From Thermoleophilia bacterium (lineage in GTDB: Bacteria; Actinomycetota; Thermoleophilia; Gaiellales; Gaiellaceae), in contig SHVL01000013.1 in assembly GCA_009694305.1 (NCBI GenBank), forward strand, positions 1 through 57,720: a DNA stretch of 57,720 nucleotides. Reading direction: 5' to 3'. This document shows positions 8,434 to 18,409 of the stretch, in pieces. The notes under the pieces were generated by a model, which saw only the letters and a program-made list of their open reading frames with translations, was not told the origin of the DNA and searched no databases. The translations under genes were made by a program, and so were the position numbers. Each line of letters opens with the position of its first letter. Position 1 is the first letter of the stretch.

Positions 8434-9812
8434 CGAAGGATCTTCGGGCGCGCGAACTTCCGAGCTCGAGGGATGATGGCCGCCGCGTCGGTGCCGAGCC
8501 AGTCCTCGAGGATCGAGCCGTAGAGGCCGCGGAAGTCGCTCGTCGCGCGCAGGTTGCCGTGGTCGTCGAGCTTCGCGAGGCCCGGGAACTCCCCGATCAT
8601 CTGCCCCGAAACCTGCGATCCGATCAGGAAGCCGGTACCGGCGGCACCGTGATCAGTGCCTCCCGATCCATTCTCCTTTGCGCGTCGGCCGAATTCCGTC
8701 CAGACATGCACGAGCACTCGATCCGCGAGTCCGCGCGCCTCCAGATCTCGCTGGAACGCGAGCAGTGAATCCGCAGTGAGCTTGAGGTCGTCGGACAGCC
8801 CTTGCGCCTGGTTGTCGTGCGTGTCGTACCGGCCGGCCGCCGAGAGAGCGACGACCCGCAGCGGCAGACCCGCTGCGAGCATCGCGGCCAGGCCGGCGAG
8901 GCGTCGGGGAAAGCGGTCGTCGCCGCCGGGATACGCGACCGGGCTGACGAGCGACTTGCGATCATCCTTGGGCCGGAACGGCGCCAACTGCTCGTAGAGT
9001 CGTGCGGACTGCGCCGCTGCCTCGCTCGCGGCCCTGAGACCCGGATCGCCGTTGGTTGGGAGCGCTCCGAGCTTTGCGATCGTGCCGACCATCCGATTCG
9101 AGACCTCGCCCCAGACGCCGCGAGCCCAGAAGTCGTACCGGTCGGGAGCATCGACTGCTGCGACGGGCATGTTCGCCGTCGCCAGGGACGGCTGCAGGCT
9201 CCAGTCGAGAGAAAGCCCCTGGAGGGGATTGTCGGGCCGCCCTACGCGGTCGAGGTATCGCCCGAGCCATCCAGTCGCCAGTCGCTCGTCGGCGGCACCC
9301 ACCTCCCAGAAATGACGTGACGTGAAGTGGGACTGATTGGGATGGTCGTAGCCGATGCCGGGAATCACGTTGACCTTGCCCTCGCCGTGAAGTTGAGCGA
9401 GTGGGCTCAACGAGGGATGCCACGTCAGTCGCGGATCTTCGGTGAATGCCGGCCCGGCGCCCGCGGCAAGAGCGAGTCGGGGCCGAAACTGGGGATAGAG
9501 CGAGTCGCCCGTCGGCGCAAGGAGCGACAGTGAGTCCGCTCCACCGTCGAGGAAGATCGAGACGAACACCTTCTGCTGCGGACTGGCCGCGGCCGCGGCG
9601 GCAATCCCGTCGTCGAATGCCCGCGGTCGAAGAGCAGCGCCCCCGTAGACGGCGAGTGCGAGCCCCACGCCGCGGGCAACGAACGTTCGTCGATCGAGGC
9701 CGGTACCTGCGGGCAGCGGCATGCCGGGCTCGATCGCCGGTAGGCCCCGGCCTGCCTCGGCGAGCCCGCGCCGCACGATCTCCGAGCGTGAATGTTCGTT
9801 GCAGCACGCCAT
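8430..9812 (-). CDS. DUF1501 family protein
   Basis: DRRTFVARGVGLAL signal region, VFVSIFLDGGADSLSLLAP, VWTEFGRRAKENGSGGTDHGAAGTGFLIG. Confidence 0.88.
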   Translation of the reverse strand: MACCNEHSRSEIVRRGLAEAGRGLPAIEPGMPLPAGTGLDRRTFVARGVGLALAVYGGAALRPRAFDDGIAAAAAASPQQKVFVSIFLDGGADSLSLLAPTGDSLYPQFRPRLALAAGAGPAFTEDPRLTWHPSLSPLAQLHGEGKVNVIPGIGYDHPNQSHFTSRHFWEVGAADERLATGWLGRYLDRVGRPDNPLQGLSLDWSLQPSLATANMPVAAVDAPDRYDFWARGVWGEVSNRMVGTIAKLGALPTNGDPGLRAASEAAAQSARLYEQLAPFRPKDDRKSLVSPVAYPGGDDRFPRRLAGLAAMLAAGLPLRVVALSAAGRYDTHDNQAQGLSDDLKLTADSLLAFQRDLEARGLADRVLVHVWTEFGRRAKENGSGGTDHGAAGTGFLIGSQVSGQMIGEFPGLAKLDDHGNLRATSDFRGLYGSILEDWLGTDAAAIIPRARKFARPKILR

Positions 9813-11155
9813 CAGCAGGTCTGCATGTCGGGGGAGACGGCGAGGAGTTGTCGCACCGCGTTCGCGACGAGCGGCGGGTAGGACTCGGCCTTCCAGCCCG
9901 TTACCCCGTGCAGTGAGTCACGGGCGAACGTGAGGAGCACCTCGTGGGTCTCGGGACGGATCGTCGGATTGCCGAGCGCGGTGAGCGCCTCAATGACGAT
10001 CGCCTCCGGGTTGTTCGGGACTTTTGGGCCCTTCTTGCCCTTGCGATCGCCGAGCGTCACCTTCTCGAGGGCGGTGTTCGCGATATTCCAGCGGCCGCGG
10101 AAGGCACTGGTGTCGAGCCAGCGGGAATCGTCCCAGCCTGCCACGTTCGGCGGGTTGAAGAGGCGTTGCCCGGCTCCGTCGGAGAGCCACACCCAGGCGG
10201 AGGTGTCGATGCCGCGGTTGAGGCCTCGGAGAAGCCCCGTGATGTAGACGACCGGTGGCTTCACCATCCGTGGGCCGGTGTAGAGAGCGGGATGCCGCAG
10301 GACGGCATCGAGGACGGGTTTGACCTCGAAGTTCTTGCGGTAGAGCACCTCGAGCCCTGCCCTCGTCCGTGCGTCCGGTGGCTCTGGAACAAAGTAGCTC
10401 CACAGTTTCTCGACGAAGAACTGCGCGTGCTGCGGATGATTCACGCAGAGTCGTACCGCGTCGCGCCACGAGAAGGCACCCTTCCGGCCGAAGACCGTCT
10501 TCATGCCCGTGTCGTGGAGCTTGGGGTCGAAGCGAAAGTCGGTCTGACCCTTGCCCCGCTTCCACGTGCTCGTCCAGCCGGTAAGCGTGCGGGCCTGCTC
10601 ACGTACGTCGTTCTCGGTGTAGCCGTTCCCCTCGCCGAGCGTGAAGAGCTCCATCAGCTCGCGGCCGTAGTTCTCGTTCGGGGCGTCCTTGCGGTTGTCG
10701 GTGCCCGAGAGCCAGACCAGCATCGCCGGATTGGCCGTGATCGAGACGAGAAGGCGATCGAAGCTCCCGAGCGCATGCCGTCGGAGGAGGCGGTTCTGCG
10801 CGAGCATCATCTTCTGCGAGCCGACCCCCGAGTTCGACGTGGCGAACCAGTCGTGCCAGACGAGAGTCATGCGCTCGACGAGTGGACGGCTGGTCCTGAC
10901 CATGCGGTCGAGCCACCAGAGATGGTCGTGGCCCCACGCGTCGGCCGGTGCGAGGGGGCGTCCTTTCTCGTCGCGCGGTTGTGGCCCAATCCAGCGCTCA
11001 TCGGGTGGGTGTGTGAGCGAGCGGACGGCGCCGTCGAGGCCAAGGCGCGCGAGGCTTGCAGCCTGGCCCCTGCGCGGGCCGAAACCGGCGCGCCAGAGGA
11101 GACGCTCGGCTTCGGCGTGTCCGAACGCACCCTTGTACGTAGGAATTGCGGCCAT
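9812..11155 (-). CDS. DUF1800 family protein
   Basis: HAEAERLLWRAGFGPRRGQ, WHDWFATSNSGVGSQKMMLAQNRLLRRHALGSF, NENYGRELMELFTLGEG. Confidence 0.9.
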   Translation of the reverse strand: MAAIPTYKGAFGHAEAERLLWRAGFGPRRGQAASLARLGLDGAVRSLTHPPDERWIGPQPRDEKGRPLAPADAWGHDHLWWLDRMVRTSRPLVERMTLVWHDWFATSNSGVGSQKMMLAQNRLLRRHALGSFDRLLVSITANPAMLVWLSGTDNRKDAPNENYGRELMELFTLGEGNGYTENDVREQARTLTGWTSTWKRGKGQTDFRFDPKLHDTGMKTVFGRKGAFSWRDAVRLCVNHPQHAQFFVEKLWSYFVPEPPDARTRAGLEVLYRKNFEVKPVLDAVLRHPALYTGPRMVKPPVVYITGLLRGLNRGIDTSAWVWLSDGAGQRLFNPPNVAGWDDSRWLDTSAFRGRWNIANTALEKVTLGDRKGKKGPKVPNNPEAIVIEALTALGNPTIRPETHEVLLTFARDSLHGVTGWKAESYPPLVANAVRQLLAVSPDMQTC

Positions 11156-11196
11156 CACTACACCCTCTATCGTTCGGTTGCCCCAATTTCTTGGTA

Positions 11197-11410
11197 ACTC
11201 GATTGAGAATGACGGCTCCCTCGTGAAGAATTTCAAAGCCGTTGAGGGCGATCGTGCGCTTGGCGAGGGCGAAGGGATACAGCCTGGCAAGAGGGGAACG
11301 CTGGTGCTCACCCTCGCACCTGGGAAGTACCTGCTCGTCTGCAACATCCACGGTCACTACAGCCTCGGGATGCACTCCATTTCCCCTGTGAATATAGATC
11401 TGGATCTACC
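11197..11410 (+). pseudogene. Remnant of a cupredoxin (C-terminal copper-binding region only)
   Basis: Reading frame encodes VKNFKAVEGDRALGEGEGIQPGKRGTLVLTLAPGKYLLVCNIHGHYSLGMHS; no N-terminal signal or start upstream. Confidence 0.6.
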
Positions 11411-11533
11411 GCTTCGCGCGGCGCGCGTGTCCCCATCCGGCACCTGGGCCGGTCGAGGTCCGACGGGTCGGGCGAAGCGGTGTTTCCGGGTTGAGCGTGA
11501 TGCCAGTCTTCGGCCGCGACTATTCTTCCGGGC

Positions 11534-13438
11534 ATGAAGGTGATCCTCCCCGATGCGACGGAGCTCGAACTGCCCGACGGCGCAAGCGGTCTCGACGCGG
11601 CGCGCGCGATCGGCCCGAAGCTCGCCGAACAGGCTGTGCTCGTGAAGGCCGACGGTGTCTCGCAGGACATCCGGCTGCCGCTGCCGAACGGTGCGAAACT
11701 CCAGATCCTGACGACGCGAGACACCCATGACCCGGATGCGCTCGCGGTGCTTCGCCACTCGGCGGCCCATCTCCTTGCCGAGGCGGTCCGCAGGCTGCAC
11801 CCGGGCGTGAAGGTGGCAATCGGGCCGCCGATCGACAACGGCTTCTACTACGACTTCGAGTTTCCGACCCCCATCAACGACACCGATCTGGAGGCGATCG
11901 AGGCGGAGGTGCAGCGCGAGCTCGGCGAGGGCCGCGCGTGGGAGCGCGAGGAGATCTCGGCCGACGAGGCGCGCGCGCGGTTCGAAGCCGAGGGCGAGCC
12001 CTACAAGGTCGAGCTCGTCGAGACCGCGGAGGGTGCAATCTCCCTCTACACGCAGGGCGACTTCACGGATCTCTGCCGCGGCCCACACCTGCAGACATCG
12101 GCGCCGATCAAGGCGTTCAAGCTCACCTCGCTCGCGGGGGCCTACTGGCGTGGCGATTCGAACAACGCGCAGTTGACGCGCATCTACGGCACGGCGTTCT
12201 TCAGCCAGAAAGACCTCGACGCCCACCTCGAGCGGCTCGACCAGGCTCGTGCGCGCGATCACCGGCGCCTCGGCGCAGAGCTCGACCTCTTCCACTTCGA
12301 CGAGCACTCGCCCGGGTCGCCCTTCTGGCATCCGAAGGGTATGGCGGTCTTCAACGCGCTGGAGGATCTCCGGCGCAGGGAGAACGGGCGACGCGGCTAC
12401 TCGGAGGTGAGGACCCCGCTGATCTACGACAAGGCGCTCTGGGTCACCTCGGGCCACTGGGAGAAGTTTCGCGAGAACATGTTCCTGATCCCGATCGACG
12501 ACGAGCACACCTACGCGGTCAAGCCGATGAACTGCCCGGGCCACATGCTCCTGTTCGGGAGCCAGCTCCGGAGCTACCGTGAGCTGCCGTTGCGTTTTGC
12601 CGAGGCGGCACCGCTCCACCGCAACGAGCTTGCCGGGGCGCTGCACGGTCTCACGCGTGTGCGGTACGTGACCCAGGACGATGCCCATATCTTCTGCTCA
12701 CGGGAGCAGATCGACGGCGAGCTCGACGGGTGTCTCGTGTATCTCCGCTACCTGTATGGGCTCTTCGGAATCGAGCCTCGCGCCGAGCTCTCGACACGAC
12801 CCGAGAACAAGCTCGGAGCCGACGAGGAGTGGGATTTTACGGAGGGCAAGCTGATCGAGGCGCTCGACCGTCACGAGATCTCGTATTTCGTCGGCGAGGG
12901 CGAGGGATCGTTCTACGGCCCCAAGATCGATCTCCACATCACCGATGCCCTCGACCGCTCGTGGCAGCTCGGCACGATCCAGCTCGATGCTCAGATGCCG
13001 TCCCGCTTCGGCCTGACGTTCATGGGCCGCGACAACCGCGAGCACCCGGTTTTCGTCATCCACCGGGCGCTCTTCGGCTCCCTCGAGCGCTTCATCGGCA
13101 TCATCATCGAGCACTATGGCGGCGCGTTCCCGCTCTGGCTCGCGCCGGTTCAGGTGCGGCTCCTGCCCGTTAGCGAGCAACACCGGAACGGTGCCAGGGA
13201 GATCTCGGCGAAGCTCCGTGAGGCCGGCTTCCGGGCCGAGCTCGACGAGCGAGACGAGACGCTCGGCAAGCGGATCCGTGACAGCGAGCTCGAAAAGATT
13301 CCCGTCGTCGTCGTTTTCGGGGAGCGCGAATCGGAAGCGGCGCTCGCTGTCCGCACACGCGGTGAGGGCCAGTCCACTCGCTCTCTCGACGAGCTGGTCG
13401 CCGAACTCGAGCACGTCGTGGCACCGTCGCGCGGCTAG
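11534..13438 (+). CDS. thrS: Threonyl-tRNA synthetase
   Basis: TGS domain, HSAAHLLAEAV, MNCPGHMLLF and HRALFGSLERFIGI class II motifs. Confidence 0.97.
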   Translation: MKVILPDATELELPDGASGLDAARAIGPKLAEQAVLVKADGVSQDIRLPLPNGAKLQILTTRDTHDPDALAVLRHSAAHLLAEAVRRLHPGVKVAIGPPIDNGFYYDFEFPTPINDTDLEAIEAEVQRELGEGRAWEREEISADEARARFEAEGEPYKVELVETAEGAISLYTQGDFTDLCRGPHLQTSAPIKAFKLTSLAGAYWRGDSNNAQLTRIYGTAFFSQKDLDAHLERLDQARARDHRRLGAELDLFHFDEHSPGSPFWHPKGMAVFNALEDLRRRENGRRGYSEVRTPLIYDKALWVTSGHWEKFRENMFLIPIDDEHTYAVKPMNCPGHMLLFGSQLRSYRELPLRFAEAAPLHRNELAGALHGLTRVRYVTQDDAHIFCSREQIDGELDGCLVYLRYLYGLFGIEPRAELSTRPENKLGADEEWDFTEGKLIEALDRHEISYFVGEGEGSFYGPKIDLHITDALDRSWQLGTIQLDAQMPSRFGLTFMGRDNREHPVFVIHRALFGSLERFIGIIIEHYGGAFPLWLAPVQVRLLPVSEQHRNGAREISAKLREAGFRAELDERDETLGKRIRDSELEKIPVVVVFGERESEAALAVRTRGEGQSTRSLDELVAELEHVVAPSRG

Positions 13439-13487
13439 CCTCCCGATCCACCCCACGGAGAGCGCTTTGCCCTGCTACCATTCCGAC

Positions 13488-13592
13488 CTGAAAAGTAGGG
13501 GCCGTTACCCTCACCTCCGGAGCCACGAGCTACGCGGGTACAACCGAGTCGAACGACGAGGGAAACGGTGCCGCTGCCTGCCAGCGGTTTTT
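13488..13592 (+). promoter_or_regulatory. Structured infC leader with intrinsic-terminator-like hairpin (candidate attenuator)
   Basis: Helix CCGTTACCCTC(13502-13512)/GAGGGAAACGG(13558-13568), then CCGCTG-CCTGC-CAGCGG-TTTTT (13571-13592), about 60 nt before infC. Confidence 0.55.
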
Positions 13593-13651
13593 GCCATTTC
13601 AGGGAAGGGACAGCACGGTTTTGAAGAGAGAGCAAACTTGGTGAGAAGCCT

Positions 13652-14338
13652 TTGAGGCCCCGGCGCCGCCCTGAAGACAGGACCCGGCCGGTCGTCCAGA
13701 CGGAACGGATCAACGACGAGATCCGCGTGCCGACCGTGAGGCTCGTGGGTGAGGACGGGGAGCAGATCGGGATCAAGACGACCGACGAGGCTCGCGAATA
13801 CGCGTACAGCAAGAATCTCGACCTCGTCGAGGTGGCAGCGCAGGCAGACCCGCCCGTCGCCCGGGTGATGGATTACGGAAAGTTTCGCTACGAACAGGAA
13901 CAGAAGGCGAAGGTCGCGCGGAAACACCAGTCGCAGATCAACGTCAAGGAGATCAAGCTCAGACCAAAGATTGGAATCCACGACTACGAGACCAAGAGGG
14001 GCCACGTCGTTCGCTTTCTCAACACGCGAGCGAAGGTCAAGGTCACGATCATGTTCCGGGGCAGGGAAAACCTGCACCCCGAGCGTGGGCGCGACCTTCT
14101 GATGCGGCTCGCCGAGGACATCAAGGATGTCGGGCAGGTCGAACAGCCCCCTCTGATCGACGGGCGCAACATGATCATGGTCTTCGGGCCGACAAAGAAC
14201 GCAGGAGTGAACCCAGATGCCGAAAGTCAAGACGGGAAGCGGAGCGAAGAAGCGCTTCAAGGTGAGCGGAACGGGCAAGTTGATCCGCCGCCACGCGATG
14301 AAGAGCCACAACCTGGAGCACAAGAGCTCGAAGCGTAA
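13652..14338 (+). CDS. infC: Translation initiation factor IF-3 (TTG start, C-terminal extension overlapping rpmI)
   Basis: [24 protein letters not shown] ... [25 protein letters not shown] ... [10 protein letters not shown]. Confidence 0.93.
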   Translation: MRPRRRPEDRTRPVVQTERINDEIRVPTVRLVGEDGEQIGIKTTDEAREYAYSKNLDLVEVAAQADPPVARVMDYGKFRYEQEQKAKVARKHQSQINVKEIKLRPKIGIHDYETKRGHVVRFLNTRAKVKVTIMFRGRENLHPERGRDLLMRLAEDIKDVGQVEQPPLIDGRNMIMVFGPTKNAGVNPDAESQDGKRSEEALQGERNGQVDPPPRDEEPQPGAQELEA

Positions 14339-14414
14339 GCGCGGCTTCCGCAAGGATCAGCCGCTCGCAGCGAACGATGTGCCGCGCGTCAAACGACTTC
14401 TGGGGCTGAGGTAA
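14217..14414 (+). CDS. rpmI: 50S ribosomal protein L35
   Basis: [42 protein letters not shown]. Confidence 0.96.
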   Translation: MPKVKTGSGAKKRFKVSGTGKLIRRHAMKSHNLEHKSSKRKRGFRKDQPLAANDVPRVKRLLGLR

Positions 14415-14417
14415 CCG

Positions 14418-14795
14418 GTGGCAAGGGTCAAACGATCGGTTGCAGCGCGCAAGAAGCGCCGGAAGGTCCTGGAGCAGGCAAAGGGCTACTGGGGTCTCAA
14501 GAACTCCCACTACACCTACGCCAAGGAACAGGTCGAGCACTCTCTCACCTACGCCTACCGTGACCGCAAGAACAAGAAGCGCACGTTCCGGCGTCTGTGG
14601 ATCGTCCGCATCAACGCTGCGGCGAGGCTGCACGGGCTCTCCTACAACCAGTTCATCTCGGGGCTGCACAAGGCAGGGATCGAGCTCGACCGCAAGTCGC
14701 TCGCCGACATCGCGGTCTCCGACCCGGTGGCCTTCGCCGCGGTCGCCGAGCAGGCGAAAGCCGCACTCGCGCTCGATCAGGCCGAGGCAGCCTGA
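14418..14795 (+). CDS. rplT: 50S ribosomal protein L20
   Basis: [62 protein letters not shown]. Confidence 0.96.
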   Translation: MARVKRSVAARKKRRKVLEQAKGYWGLKNSHYTYAKEQVEHSLTYAYRDRKNKKRTFRRLWIVRINAAARLHGLSYNQFISGLHKAGIELDRKSLADIAVSDPVAFAAVAEQAKAALALDQAEAA

Positions 14796-14818
14796 CCCCG
14801 GAAGACCTGCAGGCCGAA

Positions 14819-15043
14819 GTGCTCCGCCATCAGGCGGAGCTCTTCACGCTGCACCATTCGCTCGAAGAGGCAGTCGCAGACGGGTGCCCACGCGCCCGGG
14901 TGTTGTCACGGCGGCACGACGAGCAGCAGCGTGCCCCGGACGACGGATGGGAGCTCGAGGTGTGCTTGTGCCCTGCTCCGGCGCGCCTCGTTGCGCTCGC
15001 CGGCCTCCACGGGGAATGGCTCGACTGGCTGGAGGCCGCGTGA
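14819..15043 (+). CDS. Small hypothetical protein between rplT and the rRNA methyltransferase
   Basis: Frame LRHQAELFTLHHSLEEAVADGCPRARVL...GWELEVCLCPAPARLVALAGLHGEWLDWLEAA; TGA overlaps the next GTG start. Confidence 0.4.
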   Translation: MLRHQAELFTLHHSLEEAVADGCPRARVLSRRHDEQQRAPDDGWELEVCLCPAPARLVALAGLHGEWLDWLEAA

Positions 15044-15717
15044 TCACCTCGAAGGACAACGCGCGGCTCAAGCTCGTTCGCGCCTTGCAACGGAAGAAGG
15101 AGCGTGAGGAATCGGGTCTCTTTGCCTGCGAGGGCGAGGATCTCTGCGATGCAGCGCTTGCCGCGGGGATTGAGCCGGTAGACCTGTTGGTCGCGGGAGA
15201 GAACGTCGAGGCCGAGCTGCTCGCGGGCGTTTCGACGCTCCCCCATCCGGCACGGGTGATCGGCGTCTTTCGACGCGACGACCTTCCCGTGGGAGTGCGT
15301 GCAACGTGTCTCGCGCTCTGGCAGCTTACTGACCCCGGCAACGTCGGGACGCTGATCCGTTCCGCCGACGCTTTCGGAGCGGCCGTGTCGCTGTCGGAAG
15401 GTTGCGCCGAGCCGCTCTCACAGAAGGCGCTGCGTGCGAGTGCCGGTGCGATCTTCCGCGTGCCGCTCGTCGCCTGGGACGAACGCCCCGGTCGTCAGAT
15501 CGCGCTCGACGCGAGTGGAGCGATGGCGCTGATGGACGTCGATCTCACGGCGCCGGTGACGATCGTGCTCGGGGCCGAGCGGGCGGGGCTTCCCGACGAG
15601 ATCCTCGACGCGTGCCACACGGTCGCGGCGATCCCGATGCCGGGCGACGCGGAGTCGCTCAACGTCGCAGCGGCGGGCGCGATCGCCCTGTACGAGCTCT
15701 CGCGCCGCGCTTCCTGA
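15040..15717 (+). CDS. TrmH/SpoU family RNA 2'-O-methyltransferase
   Basis: WQLTDPGNVGTLIRSADAFGA, IVLGAERAGLPDEIL, IPMPGDAESLNVAAAGAIALYE. Confidence 0.92.
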   Translation: MITSKDNARLKLVRALQRKKEREESGLFACEGEDLCDAALAAGIEPVDLLVAGENVEAELLAGVSTLPHPARVIGVFRRDDLPVGVRATCLALWQLTDPGNVGTLIRSADAFGAAVSLSEGCAEPLSQKALRASAGAIFRVPLVAWDERPGRQIALDASGAMALMDVDLTAPVTIVLGAERAGLPDEILDACHTVAAIPMPGDAESLNVAAAGAIALYELSRRAS

Positions 15718-15832
15718 TCACGTTCGACTGCGGCGAGGCGGGCGCGGCGAGACCCGGTACGCTCTCTGGCTCTCTTCACGCTGCCTTCCGATGCATCGTC
15801 CTCCCGCCCCATGGCGGCCGGGCCCGAAGGAG

Positions 15833-17722
15833 TTACCAGGCGCCGCCTCCGCCGCCCCCTCCGCCTCCGCCGCCTCCACCGGAGAAGCCGCCGCCCCCTC
15901 CGCCCGAGCCCGACGACGGGGGTGCGAGCGCCGAGCCGAAGCCCGACGCGAGATCGCCGATCGCCATCGAGGACGCGCCCGAGCCGAGGCCGCCGCTACC
16001 CGTGATCCAGTACACCGACGAGCCCCGGGCCAGCTCCTCGGGCATGGCAAGATGGGCCGCCTGGAGCACCCGCTCCGCGATCCCGAACGCGATCCCGTAG
16101 ACGAGCAACCGCTCCCAGAGCGCGAGCGTCGCCGGGGGTGCCTCCTGCAGGCGCGGGAAATCGGTGAGATAGCGCCGGAACGCCTCCCACCGCTCGGCCT
16201 CGATCTCACCGTCGGGTGACCGCCTCCGCCACAGCCTCCGCTGGGTCAGGGCACCGAGGACGAGTGCAGCGTTGATCAGGGCCGCAACGGCGAAGCCGAT
16301 GAGGACGACGTCGCTCCAGCGCGGATGGACGGAGCGCCAGCCGTGCGCGGCGAAATAGAGCAGGATCCCCGCGGCCGCGAGCAGTGCGACGAGAGCGATA
16401 CCGAGCGCTGCCGCCCCGCGTGAGATGAACCAGAACCGGTTCCCGACCTCGGTGCCGATCGTCGCCTTGAACGCCGTGAAGTGCGTGCTCATAACCTCCC
16501 TGTCGGCCTCGATTCGCTCGCGGAAGCGCGACAGCCGTTCCGGCCCGTCCTCGATCACGCCATTGACGACCAGCACGACAGCGTTCTCCCAGGGACGGAG
16601 ACTCGAGCCCTGCTGCGTGCCCGGGGAGATCTCGAGGTCGGAGATGCTCTCGGTACGCATGCCGCCCCAGGTCGCACGTTCCGTCGTCACGGGTGTCGAG
16701 GTAAACACCCCACGGCGAATCAGGTCGAACAGGGTCGCGGTGAACTCGAAGGATCCGGCCTCGCCGCCCTGCCGTACGAGAATCGGGACGAGGGCAGGCT
16801 CGGTCTCGGTCGGTGGCTCCTGTTCGTACTCGCGGTCGTAGCCGCTCCTGAGTTCGCGGCCGTAGATCCAGAAGACGCCGCTGACGATGAGTGTCGCCGG
16901 GATCGTGCCGAGGAGGAGCAGAGCGATGACGTAGCGCCAGGGATGGCGCTTTGCGTTCTCGATCCGTTCGCTGTCCTTCTCGAAGGCCGCCGCGTCGGCT
17001 GCCTCGGCGGCGAGGATCCCGGGAAGCCCGGGGCCCGAGACCACGTGCATTCCGAGAGTCGAGTCGAAGGCCGAGCGCGGGAGTACGGTGCGGAGCTCGA
17101 CGTACTGCCCGGCCGGCACGTCTATGGCCCGTAGCACCGCGCGTGCGCCCGTGAACTGCACGTCTCCCCGGACGTAGACCGGATGACCCCAGGCGCGCAT
17201 GATCTTGCCGGGGGTGGTCTCGGTCGCCGTGAGTCGTCCGAGGGGTTCGTCCCACTCGGAGCCCCAGACCTTCAGATTGACGTCCACGACGTCGTCGTAG
17301 GCGACGGCGACACCTCTGAGCCGGTAGTGCACGGCAAACGTGCGGATCTCGCCGTTTGCCCGGTAGTGCCAGACGATCCGGGCCATCCCGTCGCCGGGAG
17401 CGGTGCCGAATGTGCTCTCCGCGTCGGCGCAGCCGAGCGTGGCGCAGCCGCCGGGCCGGTAGGCCTGACCGTTCTCGCTCACGCGCACCTGATCGACGAG
17501 CTCGCCGGCGCGAAGCGGGATGTCGCGGTAGCCACCGCTGAACGGGCCGCTGAACGAGTAGGTAATGAGCTCGTCCACGACGAGGCTGCCGTTCGGCTCC
17601 ACCTGCACCGAGACATCGGCCTGGGGCAGCGAGAACGACTTCGCGTGGGCCACGCTCGCAAGCGCAAGCGCGGCGAGCGTTACGGCAAGGAGTGCGCTAC
17701 GCGCTCGGAGGCGTGGGCGCAT
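15833..17722 (-). CDS. DUF2207 domain membrane protein with Gly-rich C-terminus
   Basis: Signal peptide, VEPNGSLVVDELITYSFSGPFSGGYRDIPL, C-terminal GGGGGGFSGGGGGGGGGGGGGAW; adjacent to lemA. Confidence 0.85.
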   Translation of the reverse strand: MRPRLRARSALLAVTLAALALASVAHAKSFSLPQADVSVQVEPNGSLVVDELITYSFSGPFSGGYRDIPLRAGELVDQVRVSENGQAYRPGGCATLGCADAESTFGTAPGDGMARIVWHYRANGEIRTFAVHYRLRGVAVAYDDVVDVNLKVWGSEWDEPLGRLTATETTPGKIMRAWGHPVYVRGDVQFTGARAVLRAIDVPAGQYVELRTVLPRSAFDSTLGMHVVSGPGLPGILAAEAADAAAFEKDSERIENAKRHPWRYVIALLLLGTIPATLIVSGVFWIYGRELRSGYDREYEQEPPTETEPALVPILVRQGGEAGSFEFTATLFDLIRRGVFTSTPVTTERATWGGMRTESISDLEISPGTQQGSSLRPWENAVVLVVNGVIEDGPERLSRFRERIEADREVMSTHFTAFKATIGTEVGNRFWFISRGAAALGIALVALLAAAGILLYFAAHGWRSVHPRWSDVVLIGFAVAALINAALVLGALTQRRLWRRRSPDGEIEAERWEAFRRYLTDFPRLQEAPPATLALWERLLVYGIAFGIAERVLQAAHLAMPEELARGSSVYWITGSGGLGSGASSMAIGDLASGFGSALAPPSSGSGGGGGGFSGGGGGGGGGGGGGAW

Positions 17723-18329
17723 CGCCGGCGGGGGGAGATGCCGGAGCCGCGGGAGCTGCCGGGGCGACCGGCTGAAAGCTGACCTCCGGTACCTCCCGGT
17801 CAGCTGCATCCTCGACCTCGAAGAACTCGTGCGTCGTGAAGCCGAGCGGGCCGGCGAGGAGGACAGCGGGAAACACCTGGATCGCGTTGTTGAACGTCAG
17901 CACGGTGTCGTTGTAGACCTGGCGCGAGATCGCAACCTTGTCCTCGGTGTCCTTCAGCTGCGCCTGGAGATCGAGGAAGCTGGTGTTCGCCTTGAGGTCG
18001 GGATAGGCCTCGGCGACGGCAAAGAGCTTGCCGAGCGCCTGGGTCAGGAAGCCCTCGGCCTCGGCTGTTTGTGCCGGCCCCTGCGCGCCGGCTGCGGCGG
18101 CGCGCGCCTGAGTGACGGCCTCGAAGGTGCCGCGCTCGTGCGCGGCATACCCCTTCACGGCTTCGACGAGATTCGGGATCAGGTCACGACGCCGCTTGAG
18201 CTGCACCTCGATCTGGGCCCACGCGTTGGCGACCCGGTTGCGCTTTGTGACAAGGCCGTTGTAGAGCGCGATCAGGTAGATCGCGATCAGAATGACGACC
18301 ACGACGATTACGATCAGCGCCAGCGACAT
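17697..18329 (-). CDS. lemA: LemA family protein
   Basis: N-terminal TM, YNGLVTKRNRVANAWAQIEVQLKRRRDLIPNLVEAVKGYAAHE. Confidence 0.93.
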   Translation of the reverse strand: MSLALIVIVVVVILIAIYLIALYNGLVTKRNRVANAWAQIEVQLKRRRDLIPNLVEAVKGYAAHERGTFEAVTQARAAAAGAQGPAQTAEAEGFLTQALGKLFAVAEAYPDLKANTSFLDLQAQLKDTEDKVAISRQVYNDTVLTFNNAIQVFPAVLLAGPLGFTTHEFFEVEDAADREVPEVSFQPVAPAAPAAPASPPAGDAPTPPSA

Positions 18330-18409
18330 TGCACTAGCCTAGCCGATAGCGCGCTAGGGTGCCTTGCGTCGCCCCTGTAGCGCCGGCTTCTCTCGCTGCC
18401 ATCGGGGTC

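Noticed and set aside
15840-15905. CCG/CCN-rich run as a structural DNA repeat
   Set aside because: Explained as Gly codons of the DUF2207 protein C-terminus on the minus strand.
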